From contig OZ250142.1 of NCBI GenBank assembly GCA_965237445.1, forward strand, positions 1,612,001 through 1,676,000: a stretch of 64,000 nt of DNA, in the 5' to 3' direction. The notes beneath the pieces were generated by a model that was not told the DNA's origin, made no database searches, and worked only from the letters and a program-made list of their open reading frames with translations. How positions within the stretch are numbered: the first letter of the stretch is position 1; each line of letters begins with the position of its first letter. Positions 51,670-61,400 of this stretch are shown here, in pieces. The translations under genes and the position numbers were made by a program. This stretch comes from G963668185 sp965237445. GTDB lineage: Bacteria > Chloroflexota > Dehalococcoidia > Lucifugimonadales > G963668185.

Positions 51670-52695
51670 ATGGGAAGACCGCTGGAACTGGCATTCAGGC
51701 TTACGTGGTACATCCTCAAGAACAAGGTAAAGGGACGGAAGCGATTCCCGCTGGTGACCATGCTGGAGCCTCTGGAGAAGTGCAACCTTGCCTGTGAAGG
51801 GTGCGGCCGGATCAGGGAGTACGAACACGTGCTGGACCGGCTGGTGCCGGTCGACAGGTGTCTCCAGGCGGTTGAGGACTCGGGCGCGCCGATCGTGTCG
51901 ATCGCCGGAGGGGAGCCGACGCTACATCCAGAGATCGACCAGATCGTCAACCGCATAGTTGCGCAGAAGAGGTTCGTGTACATGTGCACGAACGCCCTGT
52001 TGATGGAGCGCGTGATGAAAAAGATTCCGGCCTCAAAGTACTTCTGCTTCGTGGTCCATATGGACGGCATGGAGGCAGCTCACGACAGATCCGTGTACCG
52101 CAAGGGTGTGTTCAAGATCGCGAGCAGGGCGATTGACTCGGCGCTGGAGAAGGGCTACCGCGTTACCACGAACACCACGGTCTTCAACGGATGCGATGAG
52201 GACGACCTCATTGAAATGTTCAAGACCATGACGGACCGTGGAGTAGAGGGTTGCATGGTGTCTCCCGGCTACCAGTTCAAGACGGTACCCAACCAGCAAT
52301 TGTTCATTTCACGCCAGAACGCGCGCAAGGTGTTCAAGAACGTTTTGGACCCCTCGCGGGGGATCAAGTTTTACAACAATCCGCTCTACCTGGACTTCCT
52401 AAGGGGCAATCGCGAGTACGAGTGCACGGCGTTCTCCAACCCCACCTATACGCCGATGGGATGGCGTGAGCCTTGCTACTTGCTGGGAGACCGGCATACG
52501 CAAAACGTGGATGATCTTTTCTCCGAGGAACTTTGGGAGCGGTACGGCGTAGGCAAAGACCCGCGCTGTGCGGACTGTCTCATGCACTGCGGATTCGAGT
52601 CGGCGAGCATATTCCAGGCGCTTTCAAGCCCAAGCGACGCTTTCCGAATGGTGAAGGAAGGCGCGTTTCAAAACGCCGGAATAGGCGCCGGGTAG
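51670..52695 (+). CDS. hpnH: Hopanoid radical SAM protein HpnH (adenosylhopane synthase)
   Basis: Radical SAM enzyme that attaches the 5'-deoxyadenosyl group to diploptene, giving adenosylhopane, the first step of side-chain extension. 341 residues with the [4Fe-4S] triad C38, C42 and C45 in EKCNLACEGCGR, the SAM-binding SIAGGEPTLHPEI, and HpnH-like MGRPLELAFRLTWYI, VSPGYQFKTVPNQQLF and YGVGKDPRCADCLMHCGFE with C-terminal cysteines. AAGGAG lies six bases before ATG 51670; a second ATG at 51667 is too close to it. Follows the prenyl synthase by 28 nt. Confidence 0.93.
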   Translation: MGRPLELAFRLTWYILKNKVKGRKRFPLVTMLEPLEKCNLACEGCGRIREYEHVLDRLVPVDRCLQAVEDSGAPIVSIAGGEPTLHPEIDQIVNRIVAQKRFVYMCTNALLMERVMKKIPASKYFCFVVHMDGMEAAHDRSVYRKGVFKIASRAIDSALEKGYRVTTNTTVFNGCDEDDLIEMFKTMTDRGVEGCMVSPGYQFKTVPNQQLFISRQNARKVFKNVLDPSRGIKFYNNPLYLDFLRGNREYECTAFSNPTYTPMGWREPCYLLGDRHTQNVDDLFSEELWERYGVGKDPRCADCLMHCGFESASIFQALSSPSDAFRMVKEGAFQNAGIGAG

Positions 52696-52721
52696 CCTCA
52701 GGCCATACGCGAGACAGTCTG

Positions 52722-53477
52722 TTGTACGCGATTGTGACCGCACTAAGGGAAGAGTTGAGCCTTTACCTCAATCGGGGCGGGTTCAAAGAATCGGCCCTGT
52801 CCAACGGCGTGGGCGTTTTCGAATCGTCTTCGCACCCGGACGTCATGGTGCTAGAAGGCGGCGTCGGTAGGGACAACGCCGAAGTAGCCACAAGATTTGC
52901 CCTTAGGGAACTCAAGCCTGAGTTCATCATCTCGGCAGGTTTCGCCGGGGCGGTGACGCCCGGACTTGAGGCTGGACGACTGTTTCTGTGCGACCCGCTT
53001 GCGGCCATGGACGGCCCTCCGGTTATGTGGAGCGAGACGGGGGCTCAGCCGTTTCGAAGCGTGGACGAGGGTCTTGTCCGGGAACTGACCAAGAGGGTCC
53101 GAGATGCCGGGGAACGATTCGATAACTGTGGATGTATGACAGTCTCCACGTTTATTTCGGGTTCCGGTCTGAAGTCGTGGATTGGCAGGTGTTTCCCCGT
53201 TCAGGTTGTGGACATGGAGAGCTACTGGGTCTGCAGTGTCGCATCCGAACACAGTGTCCCGTCGGTCGTTGTTCGGAGTGTCCTGGACGGAGCGGAACAG
53301 GACCTCCCCTACTTTGTAAGTTGCGAGGCGAGGGGCGGCCGCAGCAATCGTTGGGCCAGGGCGCTGAGGCATCTTGCGTTGCGTCCGCTCGACGGGCCAA
53401 GGCTGCTCAAGCTGCGTTCCCAGTCCAAGTTGGCGAACGAGTCATTGTCCAAGTTTCTTGAGGCTTTGCATGTTTGA
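52722..53477 (+). CDS. hpnG: HpnG, adenosylhopane nucleosidase (phosphorylase superfamily)
   Basis: Removes adenine from adenosylhopane to give ribosylhopane. The 251 residues resemble MTA/SAH nucleosidases: YAIVTALREE at the start, ISAGFAGAVTPGLEAG with the nucleoside-site glycines, VVDMESYWVCSVASEHSVP with the Met-Glu that contacts ribose, and VVVRSVLD with the terminal Asp that protonates the base. Start chosen as TTG 52722 just after hpnH; GTG 52734 is the alternative, and the frame upstream lies within hpnH. Ends 8 nt inside shc. Confidence 0.85.
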   Translation: MYAIVTALREELSLYLNRGGFKESALSNGVGVFESSSHPDVMVLEGGVGRDNAEVATRFALRELKPEFIISAGFAGAVTPGLEAGRLFLCDPLAAMDGPPVMWSETGAQPFRSVDEGLVRELTKRVRDAGERFDNCGCMTVSTFISGSGLKSWIGRCFPVQVVDMESYWVCSVASEHSVPSVVVRSVLDGAEQDLPYFVSCEARGGRSNRWARALRHLALRPLDGPRLLKLRSQSKLANESLSKFLEALHV

Positions 53478-55629
53478 CGAAATCACCGGACCGGCTCAAA
53501 CCGCCGGAATGAGTCACGGTAACCCGAAGACGATCGCGGTCCGGGCGAGCCAGCCAGCCGTTGGGAAGTCTTGGATTGAAGAACTCGGCGTGACCATAAA
53601 GCGAGCGCAGAATCATCTGCTTGCCTCGCAGTACGAACAGGGCTATTGGCTGGGCGAACTCGAGTCCAACACCACCATGGAAGCAGAGTTCATCATGATG
53701 AACTACTTCCTTGGCATCCAAGAGCCCAGACGGATGAGGATGCTTGCCAACTTCATCCTAAGCCGGCAGCGCGAGGACGGCACATGGGGACAGTTCTACG
53801 GCGCCGAAGGCGATCTCAGCACTACGGCGGAATGCTACTTCGCGCTCAAGCTTACCGGCATCTCGGCCGAAGATCCTCGCATGCAAATGGCCAAGGAGTT
53901 TGTGCTGTCGCAGGGCGGTATTCCGAGAACCAGGACCTTTACCAAGATTTGGTTCGCGCTATTTGGGCAATGGGACTGGGACGGCCTTCCCACTATGCCG
54001 CCGGAGATCATGCTGGTGCCGAGTTGGGCGCCGTTCAGCATCTATGATTTCGCAAGCTGGGCGCGAGCCACGATCGTCCCCTTACTGATCGTCCTGAATC
54101 GCCGGCCTACGCGTGAAGTTCCTGAAAGCGCATGCGTGGACGAACTCTTCCCGAAGCCGCGCTCGGAGGTAGACTTTTCTGTGCCCAAGCCTCGACGCAC
54201 CGTTGGCTGGGACGGCTTCTTCTACTACAGCGATTACGTCCTGAAGAAGTTAGACAAGTTCCCGTGGAACCCTGTAAGGGAGCAGGCGATCAAAGAGGCT
54301 GAGAAGTGGATCGTCGAGCATCAAGAGGCTGACGGGAGTTGGGGAGGGATACAGCCGCCTTGGGTCTACTCCATCATCGCCCTTCATACGCTTGGTTATC
54401 CGCTCGATCACCCTCTGATCAAAAAGGGACTAGCCGGATTTGATTCGTTTGCGATCGAAGAGGACGACACACTGCGAGTTCAGGCGTGCGTCTCTCCCCT
54501 GTGGGACACGGGGCTAGCGATGATCGCGCTCCTAGACTCCGGCCTTCAACCCGACCATCCCGCGCTGCAACTAGCTGCAGCTTACCTGGTAGAGCACCAG
54601 GTGCTGAGGGGGGGAGACTGGCAGGTCAAAGTTAAGAATGTCGATCCGGGCGGATGGGCGTTCGAATTCGAGAACGACTTGTACCCAGATACGGACGACA
54701 CGTCAGAGATCGTCATGGCCCTGGATAGGGTTCGCATGAAGGATGAGGAGAGGAAGACCTCTGCGGTACGGCAGGGAGTCCGTTGGCTCCTGGGTATGCA
54801 GAGCGCCAACGGTGGATGGGGAGCCTTCGACAAGAACAATAGCAGAAGGATACTAGCCAAGATTCCGTTCGCCGACTTCGGGGAGATCATTGACCCACCC
54901 AGTGTGGACGTTACCGCCCATGTTCTTGAGATGCTGGGCCATTTGGGCTACCCGCCTGAACATCCCGCCGTAGCAAAGGCGCTGGAATACGTTCTGTCAG
55001 AGCAAGAGGACTTCGGGCCATGGTTCGGCAGATGGGGAGTGAACTACATTTACGGGACGGGCGCGGTGCTTCCCGCCCTAGAGAAGCTCGGCCTGGACAT
55101 GAACGCCGACCACGTTAGGAAGGCTGTGGACTGGATTCTCGGCCATCAAAACGCGGACGGTGGCTGGGGAGAGAGTTGCGCATCGTACGCCGACCGTTCG
55201 CTGGCAGGCATGGGGCCGAGCACGGCTTCTCAGTCGGCGTGGGCCTGCATCGCGTTGATGGCGGCGGGCGAAGCCGACAGTGGCGCCGTTCGCAGGGGCA
55301 TCGCATATCTATCCAGGACACAGATGGAAGACGGTTCCTGGGATGAGCCGTTCTTTACCGGCGCAGGGTTCCCAGGGTACGGAGTCGGGCAGCGATTGGT
55401 AGGCGATGCAGCCGGCGAGGACGGCAATCATCAGGGGGCAGCGCTCTCCGCTGGGTTCATGATCAACTACCATATGTACAGACACTACTGGCCGCTGACG
55501 GCTCTGGGGCGATATCGTGCGCACGTTGAGGGCGCGCACTCCGACAACCTCAGTCAGACAGTCGAGATTCCGGATCTGAACGGGACTTCCCCGCATGGAG
55601 CGCTGAAGGCGACCAAGCGCTCACTGTAA
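53470..55629 (+). CDS. shc: Squalene-hopene cyclase
   Basis: Cyclises squalene to hopene and hopanol at the membrane. 719 residues with the catalytic D-x-D-D motif at 407-410 (DTDD in LYPDTDDTSE) and repeated QW motifs, for example QEADGSWGG, QSANGGWGAFD and QNADGGWGES. The terminal domain ends MINYHMYRHYWPLTALGRY, typical of the family. Within the family the motif is usually DVDD, so DTDD is a minor variant. ATG 53470 overlaps hpnG by eight bases. Length is slightly above the usual 630-680 because of the N-terminal 40 residues. Confidence 0.95.
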   Translation: MFDEITGPAQTAGMSHGNPKTIAVRASQPAVGKSWIEELGVTIKRAQNHLLASQYEQGYWLGELESNTTMEAEFIMMNYFLGIQEPRRMRMLANFILSRQREDGTWGQFYGAEGDLSTTAECYFALKLTGISAEDPRMQMAKEFVLSQGGIPRTRTFTKIWFALFGQWDWDGLPTMPPEIMLVPSWAPFSIYDFASWARATIVPLLIVLNRRPTREVPESACVDELFPKPRSEVDFSVPKPRRTVGWDGFFYYSDYVLKKLDKFPWNPVREQAIKEAEKWIVEHQEADGSWGGIQPPWVYSIIALHTLGYPLDHPLIKKGLAGFDSFAIEEDDTLRVQACVSPLWDTGLAMIALLDSGLQPDHPALQLAAAYLVEHQVLRGGDWQVKVKNVDPGGWAFEFENDLYPDTDDTSEIVMALDRVRMKDEERKTSAVRQGVRWLLGMQSANGGWGAFDKNNSRRILAKIPFADFGEIIDPPSVDVTAHVLEMLGHLGYPPEHPAVAKALEYVLSEQEDFGPWFGRWGVNYIYGTGAVLPALEKLGLDMNADHVRKAVDWILGHQNADGGWGESCASYADRSLAGMGPSTASQSAWACIALMAAGEADSGAVRRGIAYLSRTQMEDGSWDEPFFTGAGFPGYGVGQRLVGDAAGEDGNHQGAALSAGFMINYHMYRHYWPLTALGRYRAHVEGAHSDNLSQTVEIPDLNGTSPHGALKATKRSL

Positions 55630-55764
55630 TGTCATCGGGTAGTAGCTCTCCGAGGGGCGTTCGCGCCAACGGAAAATCCCTCATGGTCAGTTTGGAGATC
55701 GACGTAGCGACGCGGTCCGTCAGTTTCGAGGCGCCCGAGTCGGTAGCGGGCGTCCAGGTGAGCA

Positions 55765-56655
55765 ATGCTTCCTCACATGCTTGCTGATAACGCTTCCGGT
55801 GTCTCCGCCGAACAAGCTTACGAACAGTGCGCCTCACTGGCGAGGTCTCACTATGAGAACTTCACAGTCGTGTCCCGCTTCCTCCCCGGTGAAGTCCGTA
55901 AGCACCTATACGCCATCTACGCCTTTTGCCGCACTGTGGACGATTTGGGCGACGAGCACACAGGGGACAGGCTGGCCGCACTCGATGAGTGGGAACAGGA
56001 CCTCCTCAGGTGCTATGAAGGCGACCCAGCACACGCCTACTTGAGGGCGCTCCATCATACGATTCGTGAGTTCGACATTCCGAGCGAGCCGTTCCTGAGA
56101 CTTGTGGAAGCCAATCGGATGGACCAGAAGGCCAACCGGTATGGGAGCTTCGAAGACTTGGAGTTTTACTGTCAGCACTCGGCCAATCCTGTCGGCCGCC
56201 TAGTGCTCTATGTGTTCGGCTACAGAGACGTAGACCGTCAGCGACTGTCCGATGCAACATGCACTGCGCTGCAAATCACCAACTTCTGGCAGGACGTGGC
56301 GCGGGACTACGCGATGAACCGCATTTACATTCCACAAGAAGATATGCGGAGATCCGGATACTCAGAAGATGAGCTGGCCCGCGGGGTTGTGAACGAGTCC
56401 TTCCGGTCATTGATGGCGTTCCAGGTGGAGCGCGCGCGGGGGCTGTTCGCAGAAGGCGAGAAGCTGATCGACACGCTGGAAGGCCGCTTCAAGCTGGACG
56501 TCGCGCTGTTCACCAAGGGAGGCAGCAAGGTATTGGACATGATCGAGCGCCGAGGGTACGACGTGCTCAGCTCCCGCCCGGCACTGTCCAAATCCTCCAG
56601 GCTCAGACTGATGCTGGGGACGTTCCTAAAGCTCAAACTCTTAGGAAGGTCATGA
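55765..56655 (+). CDS. hpnC: Hydroxysqualene synthase HpnC
   Basis: Squalene/phytoene-synthase fold. HpnC converts presqualene diphosphate to hydroxysqualene. The 296 residues have the HpnC-like start YENFTVVSRFLPGEVRKHLYAIYAFCRTVDDLGDE (first aspartate motif, DDLGDE) and the second, QITNFWQDVARDY. The ENF-xx-SRFLP motif separates it from HpnD. ATG 55765; ribosome site weak. It lies 135 nt after shc (no other gene in that gap) and 10 nt before hpnD. Confidence 0.88.
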   Translation: MLPHMLADNASGVSAEQAYEQCASLARSHYENFTVVSRFLPGEVRKHLYAIYAFCRTVDDLGDEHTGDRLAALDEWEQDLLRCYEGDPAHAYLRALHHTIREFDIPSEPFLRLVEANRMDQKANRYGSFEDLEFYCQHSANPVGRLVLYVFGYRDVDRQRLSDATCTALQITNFWQDVARDYAMNRIYIPQEDMRRSGYSEDELARGVVNESFRSLMAFQVERARGLFAEGEKLIDTLEGRFKLDVALFTKGGSKVLDMIERRGYDVLSSRPALSKSSRLRLMLGTFLKLKLLGRS

Positions 56656-56665
56656 CCACCCTCCA

Positions 56666-57562
56666 GTGAGCACCGCCGGCGCTGAGTTCACCCCGGCTAT
56701 GGACCTTCGTGAAGCTTACGAGCAGTGCCGCCTCGTGACCAGGAGGAGCGCAAAGAACTTCTACTACGCGTTCCTCACTTTGCCGTCGGCCAAGCGCCGG
56801 TCGATCTATGCGACTTACGCCTACTGCCGTATGTGTGATGACATCGCCGACGAAGACCTCCCTACAAAGCAAAAGATGGAACTGTTCTCCGATATCAGGC
56901 GCAGGCTGTGTCTCATGCAGTCCAACGGTTCCGATCATCCAGTGTTCAGCGCGCTGGGAGACACGGTCGAACGCTATGGCATTCCGCTTCGATACTTCGA
57001 GGAAATTCTGGAGGGCGTGGAGATGGACCTCACCTGGTCGAGGTTCCGCAACTTCGAAGAACTGCGCGAGTACTGCTACAAGGTGGCGTCGGCAGTCGGG
57101 CTAGTCTGCATCGAGATATTCGGCTACAGGGACGCCAGGGCCAGGGAGTACGCGGTTGATCTTGGGCTTGCCATGCAGTTGACCAACATCATTCGCGACG
57201 TGAAGGAAGACGCGGAGCGTGACCGGATTTACATCCCGCTGGAAGAGATGCACGCTTTCGGGTACTCGGAAGACGAGCTGTTGTCGGGAGTGATGAATGA
57301 GCCGTTTCGCATGTTGATGCGGTCCCAGGCGGCTCGCGCCAGGGAGCACTTCGAAAGAGGAAGGCGATTGCTGCCTCTGCTTAGCGGCGCCTCGCGCGCC
57401 TGTCCGGCTGTCTTACACGACATCTATAGCGCTCTGCTGGACCAGATCGAGCGGGGCGGGTTCAGGGTATTCGATGGCAGGGCGTCACTGAACACCAGGC
57501 GCAAGTTGTTTATCATGGCCTCGACATGGGCCAGAAGCATGCTGCCAGTTCCAGGTCGGTAG
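56666..57562 (+). CDS. hpnD: Presqualene diphosphate synthase HpnD
   Basis: Condenses two FPP to presqualene diphosphate. The 298 residues carry both aspartate-rich motifs, YCRMCDDIADED and QLTNIIRDVKEDAERDRIYIP, and the start RRSAKNFYYAFLTLPSAKRRSIYATYAYCR, close to phytoene synthases but, next to hpnC and hpnE, best read as HpnD. GTG 56666 is used; the internal ATG at 56699 is an alternative. Overlaps hpnE by 37 nt. Confidence 0.88.
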   Translation: MSTAGAEFTPAMDLREAYEQCRLVTRRSAKNFYYAFLTLPSAKRRSIYATYAYCRMCDDIADEDLPTKQKMELFSDIRRRLCLMQSNGSDHPVFSALGDTVERYGIPLRYFEEILEGVEMDLTWSRFRNFEELREYCYKVASAVGLVCIEIFGYRDARAREYAVDLGLAMQLTNIIRDVKEDAERDRIYIPLEEMHAFGYSEDELLSGVMNEPFRMLMRSQAARAREHFERGRRLLPLLSGASRACPAVLHDIYSALLDQIERGGFRVFDGRASLNTRRKLFIMASTWARSMLPVPGR

Positions 57563-58902
57563 CCGTCCTAGGTGGTGGGTTAGCTGGACTGTCGGCTGGA
57601 CGAAGGTTGGCGGAGCTTGGGTTCCGCGTGACGCTGGTGGAGGCCCGGCGATTCCTGGGGGGCCGCGCGTTCTCCTTCTACGACGACCAAGTGGAATGGG
57701 AGATCGACAACGGCCAGCATGTGTTCATGGGATGCTGCTCGTACTACGTCGACTTCCTGGCATGGGCAGGCACCCTGGACAGTGCCTACCTTCAGCGCAG
57801 GCTGCGGACGGAGGTAGTTCTGGATGGCCGGTCTGGCGTGATTTCCAGCACGCCCTGGCTGGGACCGCTGCACCTTCTACCTTCATTCCTGCTCTATCCA
57901 CATCTCAGTTTCACCGAGAAGCTGAAGGCGGCGTATGCGCTGATCAGGATGAAACTCGCGGACAGGCGTATGCTCAAGGAGCAACTGGATGCCGAGACCG
58001 CCTACGGCTGGCTTCGGCGGCACGGCCAATCCGAGCGTGCGATAGCCAATCTGTGGAACCTCATCATCCTGCCCATGCTCAACGACGACGTGCGGGACGT
58101 CAGCGCAGACATGGCGCTCATGGTCTTCCAGGAAGGGTTACTGAAGACTGCCAGATTCGCCGCGATTGGGTTCTCACGCGTCGGACTCACGTCGCTGGCA
58201 GGCACGCCAGCGCAGTCGAACCTGGAGGACGCGGGCAATGAAGTTATGTTGGGCAGGCCGGTGCGGGCTGTTCGTATCGAGGGAGGTAAGGTTGCGGGCG
58301 TCGACGTAGCTGGCGGTCCTTCGATCGAGGCGGACGTCTACGTGAGCGCGCTGCCATTTGATGCGTTGCTGAGGGTGCTACCCGAGGAAGTTGCTGCCAG
58401 CGAGTTCTTCTCTGCGGCGGCAGGCCTCAGTTTTGCGCCCATTGTGGGCATTCATCTCTGGTACGACAGGAAGGTTATGGACCAGGACTTCGTCGTGTTC
58501 CTGGATAGCCCCGTTCAGTTCGTCTTCAACAAGACCGCAATCCAGGACGACAGTGGTTATCCGGGCCAGTACCTGTGCATCTCGCTGAGCGGGGCGTGGA
58601 AGTTTGCAGGCATGACGAAAGACGAGTTAAGGGACCTGTTTTCGAAGGAAATGGAGAGGCTGTTGCCAAGGGCGCGCGGAGCGTCGATCGAATGGTTTCT
58701 GGTCGTCAAACAGCAGCAGGCCACTTTTCGCCCCGTGCCCGGCTCCGCCGCCCACCGCCTGCCGCACCGGACTCCGATTGAGAACCTGTACCTCGCCGGG
58801 GATTGGACGGACGTTGGGTGGCCCTCGACGATGGAGGGCGCAGTCAGAAGCGGAGTGCTCGCCGCCGATCTAGCTGCTCAAAGCGGCCAAGCCAAGAATT
58901 GA
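57526..58902 (+). CDS. hpnE: Hydroxysqualene dehydroxylase HpnE
   Basis: FAD-dependent enzyme that reduces hydroxysqualene to squalene. 458 residues with VAVLGGGLAGLSAGRRLAELG, LVEARRFLGGRAFSFYD, IDNGQHVFMGCC, and the C-terminal FAD-closing LYLAGDWTDVGWPSTMEGAVRSG. ATG 57526 is the only start available, inside the 3' end of hpnD, so expression is coupled. With hpnC and hpnD it completes the FPP-to-squalene route that feeds shc. Confidence 0.9.
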   Translation: MGQKHAASSRSVAVLGGGLAGLSAGRRLAELGFRVTLVEARRFLGGRAFSFYDDQVEWEIDNGQHVFMGCCSYYVDFLAWAGTLDSAYLQRRLRTEVVLDGRSGVISSTPWLGPLHLLPSFLLYPHLSFTEKLKAAYALIRMKLADRRMLKEQLDAETAYGWLRRHGQSERAIANLWNLIILPMLNDDVRDVSADMALMVFQEGLLKTARFAAIGFSRVGLTSLAGTPAQSNLEDAGNEVMLGRPVRAVRIEGGKVAGVDVAGGPSIEADVYVSALPFDALLRVLPEEVAASEFFSAAAGLSFAPIVGIHLWYDRKVMDQDFVVFLDSPVQFVFNKTAIQDDSGYPGQYLCISLSGAWKFAGMTKDELRDLFSKEMERLLPRARGASIEWFLVVKQQQATFRPVPGSAAHRLPHRTPIENLYLAGDWTDVGWPSTMEGAVRSGVLAADLAAQSGQAKN

Positions 58903-58912
58903 GGATGCTGCT

Positions 58913-59902
58913 ATGAGGGAGCGTGCTCTCATTCTCGCGCCGTTCGACGATGCCTGCCTTGCCGAACTGGGACGCGAGATGGAGGTGGACTACGAGAGCT
59001 GGCTGGAGACGCGCCTCATCTGGGACCCCGAAGAGCTTGGGCGCCGGATCAACAGAGAGGGCAAATCGATACTGGTCGTAGAGATCGACTTCGTGTTCGA
59101 GGAGCTGTTTGAAGAGGCAGACGGGCTCAAGTTCGTGGGAGTTTGCCACGCTGCGCTGAATCACGTGGAGGTGGATGCGGCCACCCGGCACGGCGTGGTG
59201 GTCGTGAACACGCACGGCCGGACATCCCAGGCGGTGGCTGAGCATGTACTGGGCTTGATGCTGGCCCTAGCACGGCGCATACCCGAGGCGCACGCCTACA
59301 CGTCGGGCGGACGCTGGCAGGACCCGACGGCCCCGTACCGAGAGATGCGCGGAGTGGAACTTGCGGGCCGCACGCTGGGCATCGTGGGCTTGGGCGCAAT
59401 CGGCCAGAGGCTGGCTGAGATTGCCCGCGCAATCGGGATGAAGGTGGTCGGGCACGACCCTTACGCTCCAGCGCCGGACGGCGTCGAGCCGTTGGCATTG
59501 GATGATCTGCTCCAGCGGGCCGACTTCGTGTCGTTGCACGTTCCGCCGACGGAAGGTGCGGCCGGGCTGCTCGATGAGCGAAGAATCGGGATGATGAAGC
59601 AGACTGCGTACCTGATCAATACTGCGAGTCCCGCGGCGGTCGATGAGCCGGCGTTAGTAGAGGCGCTTCGTTCCGGGGCCATCGCAGGAGCGGCCATCGA
59701 CGTGTTCGAGAGCCATCCCGTTCCTCCGTCGAATCCACTCCTGGGATTGGACAACGTCGTTCTGACCCCGCATATCGGCGGCGCCACGGAGGAGACGGTT
59801 AGGCGACAGTCAGTCATGATCACGGGAGACATCCAACGCTGGATGCAAGGGAAGCGGCCCAAGAGGCTGGCCAACCCGGAGGTGTGGGACCGGCGTGCCT
59901 GA
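58913..59902 (+). CDS. D-2-hydroxyacid dehydrogenase-fold protein with altered catalytic residues
   Basis: A 329-residue protein of the phosphoglycerate dehydrogenase/D-2-hydroxyacid dehydrogenase family. The NAD site is intact: GIVGLGAIGQRLAEIARAIG (G159, G161, G164), and the terminal TPHIGGATEETV contains the acid/base His (H287). But the segment that should read INxARGxxVDE is INTASPAAVDE, placing Pro240 where the substrate-binding Arg belongs, and DVFExEP reads DVFESHP, placing His268 where the Glu of the His-Glu pair belongs. Either the reaction differs or the protein is not a dehydrogenase. It starts ten bases after hpnE and overlaps the kinase gene by eight. Confidence 0.8.
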   Translation: MRERALILAPFDDACLAELGREMEVDYESWLETRLIWDPEELGRRINREGKSILVVEIDFVFEELFEEADGLKFVGVCHAALNHVEVDAATRHGVVVVNTHGRTSQAVAEHVLGLMLALARRIPEAHAYTSGGRWQDPTAPYREMRGVELAGRTLGIVGLGAIGQRLAEIARAIGMKVVGHDPYAPAPDGVEPLALDDLLQRADFVSLHVPPTEGAAGLLDERRIGMMKQTAYLINTASPAAVDEPALVEALRSGAIAGAAIDVFESHPVPPSNPLLGLDNVVLTPHIGGATEETVRRQSVMITGDIQRWMQGKRPKRLANPEVWDRRA

Positions 59903-61400
59903 GAGTCACGTACTCGTTATCGACGCGGGGACCAGCGCAATCAGGTGTGTCGTGTTCAACAGGGCGGGCCAAGCGGTGGGCCGCTCAATGGCGCCCTGGA
60001 GCTACTCCGGCGACGTAGAGTCGCAAGAGCTGGCGCAGGAGTTCGATCCTTCCGAGACCTGGGCCTCAGTCCGCGGTCTTGTTGCCCTAGCCATGCGCGC
60101 CGCCGGCGCCGCTCTCAACGACATTGCCGCGATCTCAGTTACCAGCCAGCGCCAGGGGGTGGCATTCCTGGATGCTCAGGGCAGGGAAGTGTACATGGGC
60201 CCGAACCTCGACTTGAGAGCTGTGTTCGAAGGGAGCGAGATAGACGCCAACATCGGTCCGCGAGTGTACAGAGTTACGGGACACGCGCCGTCCTTTCTAC
60301 TGGCTATAGCCAAGCTGAAGTGGCTGCAGGGCCACAGGCCCGAGGACTATTCGAGGGTGGTCACAGTTCTTACGCTGGCCGACTGGCTCGTGCACCGGCT
60401 GACCGGCGAGTTGGTGACGGAGTCTGCTCTGGCCTCGTCGGCAGGACTGCTGGACGTGAACTCCCGAACGTGGTGCGGTGATTTCCTTCATGGGGCCGGC
60501 TTGGGCCAGACTAGAGCCCCTGCGCTAGCGGAGGCAGGGGAGATTCCCGGATCTTTGACAGCGGCGGCGTCCGCGTATCTCAGGCTACCGGAGGGCCTGC
60601 CTGTTGTGATGGGAACGGCCGACACGCAGGCAGGGCTGCTCGGGCTTGGAACGGCTGAACCGGGGCAGGTGGGAATCGTTGCGGGCTGGAGCGCGCCCCT
60701 TCAACTCGTCACCGAGTCGCCGGTCTTCCATCCGGAGGGACGCACCTGGGTGGAGTGCTTTCCGCTTCGGGGCCGGTGGGTACTGGAGAGCAGCGCCGGT
60801 GCGACAGGCCATGCGTACCGGTGGGTGCGCGACACGATTTACTCAAGCGAAGGCAGGTCATACGAGCTCATGAGCCGTGAGGCGGAAGAGGTCCCGGCAG
60901 GTTCGGAGGGGGTGACCGCCTTCCTGGGGCCTTCATTGATGGACATGGGAAGCCTCGGGATGAGGCCCGGAGGCCTGATGTTTCCGGTGCCCTTGACCTA
61001 CAGCGAGCCCAGCCGGGGTCAACTGGCGCGTGCATGCCTGGAGTCGGTCGCTTACGCGCTGAAGTCCAATCTCGCGCAGGCTGAAGCGCTGTACGGCTCG
61101 CCAGCGGTTGACGTAGCTGTTGGTGGCGGGATGGTGGCGGCTCGTGCATTTACCCGCATTCTCGCCAATGTGCTGGGGCGCGAAATCCGGGTCAGCAACG
61201 CCGGGAACGTCAGCGCGTTCGGGGCCTACCTGTGTGCGGCTACCGGGCTGGGGGACTTCGAGTCGGTGCGCGAGGCCTCGGCTTTCGGAGGGCGACGGAC
61301 ACGGGTGGTGGAGCCGCGCCCCGTGGAGACAATTGAGTACAGGGACCTGTATGAGGCCTGGACCGCCGCGAACCAGGTCATTCAGGAGGTTGAACAGTGA
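59895..61400 (+). CDS. FGGY-family carbohydrate kinase
   Basis: ATP-dependent sugar or sugar-acid kinase of 501 residues. N-terminal phosphate loop VIDAGTSAIRCVVFNRAG, SVTSQRQGVAFLD, the catalytic-base region VMGTADTQAGLLGLG, and the adenosine-site VAVGGGMVAARAFTRILANVLG near the C-terminus. Start is GTG 59895, overlapping the upstream stop by eight bases. Its closest feel is the xylulokinase/autoinducer-2 kinase group. With the downstream class II aldolase it predicts a kinase-aldolase route that splits a phosphorylated ketose. Confidence 0.83.
   Translation: MPESHVLVIDAGTSAIRCVVFNRAGQAVGRSMAPWSYSGDVESQELAQEFDPSETWASVRGLVALAMRAAGAALNDIAAISVTSQRQGVAFLDAQGREVYMGPNLDLRAVFEGSEIDANIGPRVYRVTGHAPSFLLAIAKLKWLQGHRPEDYSRVVTVLTLADWLVHRLTGELVTESALASSAGLLDVNSRTWCGDFLHGAGLGQTRAPALAEAGEIPGSLTAAASAYLRLPEGLPVVMGTADTQAGLLGLGTAEPGQVGIVAGWSAPLQLVTESPVFHPEGRTWVECFPLRGRWVLESSAGATGHAYRWVRDTIYSSEGRSYELMSREAEEVPAGSEGVTAFLGPSLMDMGSLGMRPGGLMFPVPLTYSEPSRGQLARACLESVAYALKSNLAQAEALYGSPAVDVAVGGGMVAARAFTRILANVLGREIRVSNAGNVSAFGAYLCAATGLGDFESVREASAFGGRRTRVVEPRPVETIEYRDLYEAWTAANQVIQEVEQ

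Noticed and set aside
55765..57562. Two phytoene synthases for carotenoid synthesis
   Set aside because: Paired HpnC- and HpnD-type motifs with hpnE, shc, hpnH and hpnG alongside point to squalene and hopanoids.
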